Assembly: GCF_040947875.1 (NCBI RefSeq)
Contig: NZ_JBFRXN010000002.1
Location: forward strand, 1,488,001-1,552,000
Direction of reading: 5' to 3'
Length of the DNA stretch: 64,000 nt
From: Pseudomonas sp. MYb118
Lineage (GTDB): Bacteria; Pseudomonadota; Gammaproteobacteria; Pseudomonadales; Pseudomonadaceae
Under the pieces are notes generated by a model. That model saw only the letters and a program-made list of their open reading frames with translations, was not told the origin of the DNA and searched no databases. This document shows positions 58,775-64,000 of this stretch, piece by piece. The position numbers and the translations under genes are program-made. How positions within the stretch are numbered: the stretch's first letter is position 1; every line of letters starts with the position of its first letter.

Positions 58775-58829
58775 GCAATGTCCATATTTATCCGTTGCGT
58801 TGCCGCCCTAAGGCCGTGTCGGTTTTTTT

Positions 58830-58874
58830 CAACCTAGTGACCACCCCATCATTCAATGGTTGGCCACTAGGTTG
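58830..58874. repeat. Inverted repeat after the copper-storage gene
   Basis: CAACCTAGTG and CACTAGGTTG are perfect 10-base arms 25 bases apart, about 25 bases past the stop of the minus-strand gene. On the minus strand AAAAAAA-to-T complement gives A's, not a U-tract, so it is not a classic terminator for that gene. Confidence 0.45.
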
Positions 58875-58898
58875 ATGATTTCTTGGCCAAAGGAAGAC

Positions 58899-59225
58899 TC
58901 AAGCAGCCATTGATTCGCATGCTTGTGCGCAAGCTAAACACGCTTTGGAGCAGTTCTGGCAATGTTCTGTTTCATGAGTGCCGCACTCCTGACCGCATGC
59001 CCTACAAATCTTTGCGCAAAGCATACAAATCTCATTCGCGAAGGGGCTTCCCCGCGCCATTAAGGTCGCTGCGAGCCTACAGATATCTGCACAATCCCTA
59101 TCGAGCTTTATGCAGTTCGCCATCATCTTAACGTCCTGCTCTTCCAGACAGGCTGACGCGCAAGTTTCACAGGCCAATGCGCAGCGCAGGCATTCTGAAA
59201 TGCAATCTTCATAGCTACTGTTCAT
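58899..59225 (-). CDS. Four-helix-bundle copper storage protein (Csp-like)
   Basis: A 108-residue protein with 19 cysteines arranged as CxxxC and CxxC pairs along four helices (ECLRCALACETCASACLEE; CADICRLAA; CMLCAKICRACGQEC; CQNCSKACLACAQAC). This is the pattern of the DUF326/Csp family, whose bundles hold many Cu(I) ions in their core. The lack of a signal peptide suggests the cytosolic Csp3 type. The start at 59225 (MNSSYEDCISECL) is preferred to a longer frame. It is divergent from the ptrA-like and cop genes. Confidence 0.88.
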   Translation of the reverse strand: MNSSYEDCISECLRCALACETCASACLEEQDVKMMANCIKLDRDCADICRLAATLMARGSPFANEICMLCAKICRACGQECGTHETEHCQNCSKACLACAQACESMAA

Positions 59226-59325
59226 AACCAATTCTCCGAGGTCGACGGTCGATTCAGTTGATGTACTTTTCTTGAAGGTACACTCCGTCCGACCCAAGCA
59301 GATTGGCTGGGTTTCGAGAAAAAAA

Positions 59326-59339
59326 TTACAGTTTTGTAA
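59326..59339. promoter_or_regulatory. Copper-box-like palindrome 1
   Basis: TTACA-GTTT-TGTAA, a perfect palindrome with a 4-base spacer, 101 bases upstream of the copper-storage gene. Same layout as the sites at 59526 and 59866. Confidence 0.55.
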
Positions 59340-59525
59340 GGTAGGCGAACCTTCGCTATTCAGCTTGCCTCATCAAGCCGGCACTCTCTGTCATAGATCT
59401 GGAGATTCAGCTTTCCATGCAGGCGCATGCATTGCGTGGAGCAGGTGGACGGCTGGATTAGATCGTCTGCGATCTAAGCCACCTTTGGCGCTCCCGTTAT
59501 GTTGATCAGTCCCGGCTAACGCCGC

Positions 59526-59539
59526 TGTCAAAATTGTAA
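59526..59539. promoter_or_regulatory. Copper-box-like palindrome 2
   Basis: TGTCA-AAAT-TGTAA, followed by TC, 107 bases upstream of the ptrA-like gene. Confidence 0.5.
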
Positions 59540-59645
59540 TCGCAGGCTAAGCCTGCTGACAGGTGCAAGCCCCCATCATCCTCACTGAGCCGATGCTCAG
59601 TCTCTCTGGACTACCTGAGAGCTAATTCTGTTGAGGAGATGCGCC

Positions 59646-59855
59646 ATGAAAGCAACCAAAGTTCTAATTCTTACATTCAGTTTGGCTATATCGTCGCTGG
59701 CGTTTGCTGAGGGCGGTGGCGACCGTGCAGCTGAGCGCATGGAGCGAGCCCGCGAGACGGCGATGTCCACGCTCACCCCGAGTTCGGGAACACAGCCGAA
59801 GGAGGACGTTGCGCAGGACAAACCTGTGGCTGAAAAGCCAAACCATCAATGCTGA
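59646..59855 (+). CDS. PtrA-like small periplasmic protein
   Basis: A 69-residue secreted protein with a clear signal peptide (MKATKVLILTFSLAISSLAFA), then EGGGDRAAERMERARETAM, the start of the PtrA family, and a hydrophilic tail ending NHQC. P. aeruginosa PtrA is a copper-inducible periplasmic protein needed for copper tolerance (first described as a type III secretion repressor). It has GAGGAGA before the ATG and is flanked by the copper-box-like sites. Confidence 0.75.
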   Translation: MKATKVLILTFSLAISSLAFAEGGGDRAAERMERARETAMSTLTPSSGTQPKEDVAQDKPVAEKPNHQC

Positions 59856-59865
59856 GTCACCCAGC

Positions 59866-59879
59866 TTACGGAAATGTAA
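59866..59879. promoter_or_regulatory. Copper-box-like palindrome 3
   Basis: TTACG-GAAA-TGTAA, 125 bases upstream of the copA start. It follows the same pattern as the other two sites. Confidence 0.6.
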
Positions 59880-60003
59880 TTACCTCGTTTGCTGGCTTGT
59901 GGCATCTTCGATGTAGGAAATCGCCCACGCGATCAAGAGATTGAATCCTCGGAACGTGCGCAGTAGTGCGCGCCTCCCTCCGACTGATGGGACACGAATC
60001 GGT

Positions 60004-61869
60004 ATGCACTCCAACACCTCTCGGCGCACCTTCGTAAAAGGCCTCACCGCAGGCGGAATTCTTGCGGGCTTAGGGCTCTGGCGCAACCCTGTATGGGCTG
60101 CGCCTGGCCTTGGGGAAGCGAACGTCCTGTCAGGAACGGAGTTCGACCTGTTTATTGGCGAAACACCGGTAAACATTACAGGCAATCGCCGTACAGCGCT
60201 GACGATCAATGGAGGGCTTCCGGGGCCCCTCCTGCGCTGGCGTGAGGGTGACACGGTAACTTTGCGCGTCAAAAACCGCCTGAAGGACATGACTTCCATT
60301 CACTGGCACGGGATCATTCTCCCCGCCAATATGGATGGTGTACCTGGCCTTAGCTTCCACGGGATTGAGCCGGACGGTACATACGTCTATCAATTCAAGG
60401 TCACCCAGAATGGAACGTACTGGTATCACAGTCATTCCGGCTTTCAGGAACAGGTCGGTGTGTATGGCCCGTTAGTAATTGAAGCGAAAGACCCCGAACC
60501 GTTTGTGTATGACCGTGACTACGTCGTGATGCTCACCGATTGGACGGATGAAAATCCGGCCTCGTTGATGAATACGCTAAAGAAGCAGGCTGACTACTAC
60601 AACACCCACAAGCGAACGGTTAGCGACTTTATAAATGACGTGGCTGACAAAGGTTGGTCAGCCACCGTTGCTGATCGCAAGATGTGGGCAGAAATGAAGA
60701 TGAACCCCACTGACATCGCAGACGTCAGTGGCGCAACTTACACCTATTTGATGAACGGCCAAGCTCCTGATTCGAACTGGACAGGCACCTTCAAACCTGG
60801 CGAAAAACTCAGGTTGAGATTCATCAATGGTTCGGCAATGAGCTACTTCGACGTCCGTATTCCTGGGCTGAAGATGACTGTTGTGGCCGCCGATGGCCAG
60901 TATGTAAAACCCGTGAGCGTGGATGAGTTCCGAATAGCCACAGCTGAGACGTTCGATGTAATAGTCGAGCCCACCCAAGAAGCCTACACGTTGTTTGCCC
61001 AGTCGATGGATCGGTCGGGATATGCCCGAGGTACTTTGGCTGTTCGATCAGGCTTAGTCGCACCTGTACCCGAGCTCGATCCTCGTCCTCTCGTCACCAT
61101 GGCCGACATGGGTATGGCGGGTATGGATCATGGCTCGATGGGGGGGATGGGCGATATGGCTGGGATGGATCACAGCAAAATGGCCAGCATGGGTGGCAGT
61201 TCGATGGATGGCATGTCGGGAATGGACGGCGGCTCAATGACATCAATGAACCACGGCGCTAAGCAGGATATGTCCGGCATGGAAGGCATGGCCGGAATGG
61301 ATCACAGCAAAATGTCCATGGAAGGCATGGATGGGATGGGGGACATGCAGTCGCACCCCAAGACAGAAGCCAACAACCCTCTCGTAGACATGCAAGCAAT
61401 GTCGACCTCACCGAAGCTTGACGACCCTGGTATGGGCCTTCGTGATAACGGTCGCAAGGTGCTGACATATTCCGATCTCAGGAGCACGTTTGAAGATCCT
61501 GATGGCCGTGAGCCAAGCCGAACTATCGAACTGCACTTGACCGGGCATATGGAGAAATTCTCTTGGTCATTTAACGGGGTGAAGTTTTCTGACGCCGAGC
61601 CGGTAAAACTGAAGTATGGCGAGCGAGTCCGGATCGTACTCGTAAATGACACCATGATGACGCACCCCATTCATTTGCATGGGATGTGGAGCGATCTTGA
61701 AGACGAAAATGGTCAGTTCCTTGTTCGAAAACACACCATCGACATGCCGCCAGGATCGAAGCGCAGCTACAGAGTCACCGCCGATGCGCTAGGTCGCTGG
61801 GCCTACCACTGCCATCTTCTGTATCACATGGAAATGGGCATGTTCCGAGAAGTGCGAGTAGATGAATAA
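60004..61869 (+). CDS. copA: Copper resistance multicopper oxidase CopA
   Basis: A periplasmic multicopper oxidase of 621 residues. A twin-arginine signal ([20 protein letters not shown]) starts the protein. Copper ligands are in [31 protein letters not shown] and the C-terminal [14 protein letters not shown] with the type-1 site. A methionine/histidine-rich insert (about 375-460) carries repeats such as [20 protein letters not shown], thought to bind further copper. The start at 60004 gives the standard Tat leader; the longer frame adds 21 residues without support. Confidence 0.95.
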   Translation: MHSNTSRRTFVKGLTAGGILAGLGLWRNPVWAAPGLGEANVLSGTEFDLFIGETPVNITGNRRTALTINGGLPGPLLRWREGDTVTLRVKNRLKDMTSIHWHGIILPANMDGVPGLSFHGIEPDGTYVYQFKVTQNGTYWYHSHSGFQEQVGVYGPLVIEAKDPEPFVYDRDYVVMLTDWTDENPASLMNTLKKQADYYNTHKRTVSDFINDVADKGWSATVADRKMWAEMKMNPTDIADVSGATYTYLMNGQAPDSNWTGTFKPGEKLRLRFINGSAMSYFDVRIPGLKMTVVAADGQYVKPVSVDEFRIATAETFDVIVEPTQEAYTLFAQSMDRSGYARGTLAVRSGLVAPVPELDPRPLVTMADMGMAGMDHGSMGGMGDMAGMDHSKMASMGGSSMDGMSGMDGGSMTSMNHGAKQDMSGMEGMAGMDHSKMSMEGMDGMGDMQSHPKTEANNPLVDMQAMSTSPKLDDPGMGLRDNGRKVLTYSDLRSTFEDPDGREPSRTIELHLTGHMEKFSWSFNGVKFSDAEPVKLKYGERVRIVLVNDTMMTHPIHLHGMWSDLEDENGQFLVRKHTIDMPPGSKRSYRVTADALGRWAYHCHLLYHMEMGMFREVRVDE

Positions 61870-61879
61870 GGGGACGACT

Positions 61880-62821
61880 ATGAGCAACTATTTTTGTGGC
61901 ACTCGCATTCACTCGGTTGTAGCTACGGTCGCTCTCAGCCTTGGCTTTGTTCTGCCGGCAGCCGCTGACACCACTCAGTCTGCAGACGACGGGCAAATGC
62001 AGGGCATGGATCACAGCCAGATGAAGAGCATGGATCATTCCCAAATGCAGGGCATGGATCATAGCCAGATGCAGGGGATGCAGCCCGCCAAGCAGCAGGG
62101 TCGAACTGAGAGCCGAACTCCAATACCCCCAATTACAAATGCTGAGAGAGCCGCAGTTTATAAAGCTCCTGGCGGCCATGAGGTTCATGACACCGCTCTT
62201 AACTCGTATTTCATTTTCGAAAAATTGGAATGGCAGGATGCTGATGAAGGAAGCGCGCTGAACTGGGAAGCTCAAGGTTGGATAGGCGGTGACGTGGATC
62301 GTCTATGGTTGCGTTCTGAAGGCGAGCGCACCAATGGGAAGACAGAGGAAGCCGAGATTCAAGCTCTGTGGGGGCACGCTATCAGCCCTTGGTGGGATCT
62401 CGTCGGAGGGGTTCGTCAAGACTTCAAACCAGGTGATCCACAAACGTGGGCGGCTTTTGGCATCCAGGGCTTGGCGCTCTACAACTTTGAAGCCCAGGCT
62501 ACTGCTTATCTGGGCGAAGGTGGCCAGACTGCGGCGCGGCTGGAAGGAGACTACGACATCCTTTTGACCAATAAGCTCATTTTGCAACCTACTGCAGAAT
62601 TCAATTTTTACGGGAAAAACGATCCCCAGCGTGGCATTGGCTCCGGGTTATCAGAAAGTGAGATTGGTCTGCGGCTCCGGTACGAGATCCGTCCACAATT
62701 CGCTCCTTACGTGGGCGTAACCTGGAATCGTAGTTATGGAAAAACGGCTGACTACGCCAGCGAGGAAGGCGAAGACAATAACGAAGCACGCCTGGTGCTA
62801 GGCGTTCGGGTCTGGTTCTAA
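61880..62821 (+). CDS. copB: Copper resistance outer-membrane protein CopB
   Basis: A 313-residue outer-membrane protein. The signal peptide (about 35 residues) is followed by a methionine-rich segment of repeats ([19 protein letters not shown]), then a beta-barrel domain ending in an aromatic residue (LVLGVRVWF), as outer-membrane barrels do. AAGGGG seven bases before the ATG at 61880 decides this start over the earlier one overlapping copA. It follows copA by 10 bases. Confidence 0.94.
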   Translation: MSNYFCGTRIHSVVATVALSLGFVLPAAADTTQSADDGQMQGMDHSQMKSMDHSQMQGMDHSQMQGMQPAKQQGRTESRTPIPPITNAERAAVYKAPGGHEVHDTALNSYFIFEKLEWQDADEGSALNWEAQGWIGGDVDRLWLRSEGERTNGKTEEAEIQALWGHAISPWWDLVGGVRQDFKPGDPQTWAAFGIQGLALYNFEAQATAYLGEGGQTAARLEGDYDILLTNKLILQPTAEFNFYGKNDPQRGIGSGLSESEIGLRLRYEIRPQFAPYVGVTWNRSYGKTADYASEEGEDNNEARLVLGVRVWF

Positions 62822-62894
62822 ACCAGAGTTAATGGCACCAAAAAAATAATTACTCAACCTCATTACAACAGCTATGCGCTGTGAGGAGCCTTGC

Positions 62895-63278
62895 ATGTCG
62901 TTCTTGAAATCCTGCGTAGTGGCTGTCGCTCTTTCATCCGGTATTTTGCTGAGCTCGGTCGCTCAAGCTCACCCGAAGCTGTTGTCTTCGACTCCGTCAG
63001 AAGGCGAATCCGGTGCGGCCCCTTCCAAAATCGAACTGCATTTTTCCGAAAACCTGGTTACCCAGTTCTCTGGTGCCAAGCTGATCATGACTGACATGCC
63101 AGGCATGCCGAATTCACCTATGGGCGTCAAAGCCAGCGTAGCAGGCGGAAATGATCCGAAGACCATGGTAATCACGCCTTCATCACCCCTGACAACGGGC
63201 ACCTACAAAGTAGAATGGCGGGCGGTATCGTCCGACACTCATCCAATTACCGGTGCCGTAACTTTCAAAGTGAAATAA
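62895..63278 (+). CDS. copC: Periplasmic copper-binding protein CopC
   Basis: A 127-residue periplasmic copper carrier. The signal peptide ends at AQA, so the mature protein begins with the copper-binding histidine ([13 protein letters not shown]). A methionine-rich loop ([12 protein letters not shown]) provides the Cu(I) site. A conserved acidic/histidine end ([16 protein letters not shown]) completes the Cu(II) site. GAGGAG precedes the start. It lies 73 bases after copB and 2 bases before copD. Confidence 0.95.
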   Translation: MSFLKSCVVAVALSSGILLSSVAQAHPKLLSSTPSEGESGAAPSKIELHFSENLVTQFSGAKLIMTDMPGMPNSPMGVKASVAGGNDPKTMVITPSSPLTTGTYKVEWRAVSSDTHPITGAVTFKVK

Positions 63279-63280
63279 GC

Positions 63281-64000
63281 ATGAGCGACCCTTTGAATGT
63301 GGCGCTGCGCCTCGCGCTTTATCTGGATTTGATGCTCCTGTTCGGGCTCGCAGTGTTCGGGCTGTACAGCTTTCGCGGGAAAGAGCGCGTCTCGGGAACG
63401 GTGTTGCATTTTGGGTCGCTGCTGAGTGGGGCTGCCGTTATAGGCATTCTTCTTTCTGTGGCCACGTTCTTGGTCATGACAAAAAACATGAGCGGTGCGT
63501 CCAACTGGGCGGAGCTGTTACCCCACCTTGAAATGATGCTCTCTGAAACCGAGATCGGTTACAGCTGGATAGCACGTATGGTCTCGCTTGCGGTGGTGAT
63601 AACCGCTGCAAGCCAAAGCACTCGGTTGCCATCGGCTAGTCTTTGGATAGCTACCGTAGCGGGCAGTATTGCCTTAGCTACGCTCCCATGGACAGGTCAC
63701 GGGGCGATGGATGAGGGGGCTAGACGGTTCTGGCATTTCGCAGCAGATATTCTCCATTTACTGGCTGCTGGCGGTTGGATTGGCGCCTTGGCAGCCTTTG
63801 CTCTGATGCTGAGCATGAGGGGAGGCAATCCTGAGCAACTCGTACGGGTTTTGACTCGGGCGCTCAAGGGATTCGAAACAGCGGGCGGGTTCATTGTGGG
63901 TACGATCATACTCACCGGAGTCGCTAATTATCTTTTCATTGTCGGGCCGATCATTACAGAGGTAGTGACCAGTACCTATGGCATTCTCCTCCTAGCAAAA
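63281..64000 (+). CDS. copD: Copper import membrane protein CopD (3' end outside window)
   Basis: The first 240 residues of an inner-membrane protein of the CopD family, which takes copper from CopC into the cytoplasm. Several membrane helices are present, with the conserved [29 protein letters not shown] region (parts: [20 protein letters not shown]) containing the family histidines. The start [20 protein letters not shown] lies 2 bases after copC, so the two are translationally linked. The frame is open to the window edge. Confidence 0.93.
   Translation, partial: MSDPLNVALRLALYLDLMLLFGLAVFGLYSFRGKERVSGTVLHFGSLLSGAAVIGILLSVATFLVMTKNMSGASNWAELLPHLEMMLSETEIGYSWIARMVSLAVVITAASQSTRLPSASLWIATVAGSIALATLPWTGHGAMDEGARRFWHFAADILHLLAAGGWIGALAAFALMLSMRGGNPEQLVRVLTRALKGFETAGGFIVGTIILTGVANYLFIVGPIITEVVTSTYGILLLAK

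Larger units (their letters stand above)
58422..58898. other. Gene-poor interval before the copper cluster
   Basis: About 480 bases. It contains one possible small frame (58574-58774, listed separately) and an inverted repeat (CAACCTAGTG at 58830-58839 with CACTAGGTTG at 58865-58874) that may end the copper-storage gene transcript. Otherwise nothing is recognised. Confidence 0.45.
59226..59645. promoter_or_regulatory. Divergent copper-gene regulatory region
   Basis: About 420 bases between the copper-storage gene and the ptrA-like gene. It holds two palindromic sites of a common pattern (59326-59339 and 59526-59539). On the minus strand TGTAC and GTACA arms 11 bases apart (near 59256-59276) form another dyad in the promoter of the storage gene. 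No further gene is seen. Confidence 0.5.
45956..64000. mobile_element. Genomic island inserted in yifB (left end and interior; right end outside the window)
   Basis: Everything right of the broken yifB has lower GC in places, mixed codon use, transposase debris, accessory genes, and arsenic and copper resistance clusters. No integrase or intact transposase gene is visible in this part, so the mechanism must be sought at the right end. yifB/comM is a known hot spot for transposon islands in Acinetobacter. Confidence 0.7.

Noticed and set aside
58830..58874. Integron attC-like site
   Set aside because: The inverted arms lack the GTTRRRY/RYYYAAC core at the right place, and no integron integrase or cassette array is seen.

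Overview
This 64 kb window is a chromosomal segment of a Pseudomonas, most likely of the P. fluorescens group. The evidence is gene order typical of the genus (ppx/ppk-hemB; algP-algQ-dsbB-hemYXDC-algR-argH; lptM-lysA-dapF-xerC; sutA; amtB-glnK), GC-rich codon use, and many copies of a REP sequence (tgtgggagcgagcctgctcg and the variant with tgtaggagc) between convergent or unrelated genes.

Positions 1-45750 are core genome. They hold rho (cut by the window edge) and trxA, a degenerate amino-acid ABC permease, polyphosphate metabolism (ppx, ppk), hemB, membrane proteins (DedA, a sterol-desaturase-like protein, an iron permease of the FTR1 type, LysE, MscS) and a four-gene envelope operon around an LpoB-like lipoprotein. 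These are followed by the alginate regulators algP, algQ and algR with the hem genes, argH, cyaA, rnk, cyaY, and the lysine/peptidoglycan operon lptM-lysA-dapF-DUF484-xerC-HAD. The core ends with sutA, yjbQ, the ammonium genes amtB-glnK, and ubiK. The sensor kinase gene algZ, expected between algR and argH, is reduced to a short 3' remnant.

From about 45955 to the right edge the window is a genomic island inserted in yifB (comM). The yifB reading frame stops after 69 codons, exactly where the sequence ceases to look like yifB. The island begins with an IS66 transposase scrap and a lower-GC stretch of poorly known genes: a nuclease-fold-like protein, a regulator with two helix-turn-helix segments, a metallophosphoesterase, small proteins, a HAD hydrolase, and a lone DUF2384 antitoxin-like protein. 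Next comes an arsenic cluster: divergent arsN2, then arsC-arsR-arsB-arsC-arsH-arsC-arsO, then a convergent arsN1. The first arsC and arsO each carry a frameshift. After a gene-poor AT-rich stretch there is a copper cluster: a cysteine-rich copper-storage protein, a PtrA-like small periplasmic protein, and copA-copB-copC-copD, with copD running off the edge. Three similar palindromic sites ending in TGTAA precede the copper genes and look like a shared operator set.

The island would give its host arsenite efflux, arsenate reduction, detoxification of trivalent organoarsenicals and arsinothricin-type compounds, and periplasmic copper handling. The uncharacterised 46.2-51.2 kb stretch is the part most likely to hold something undescribed.
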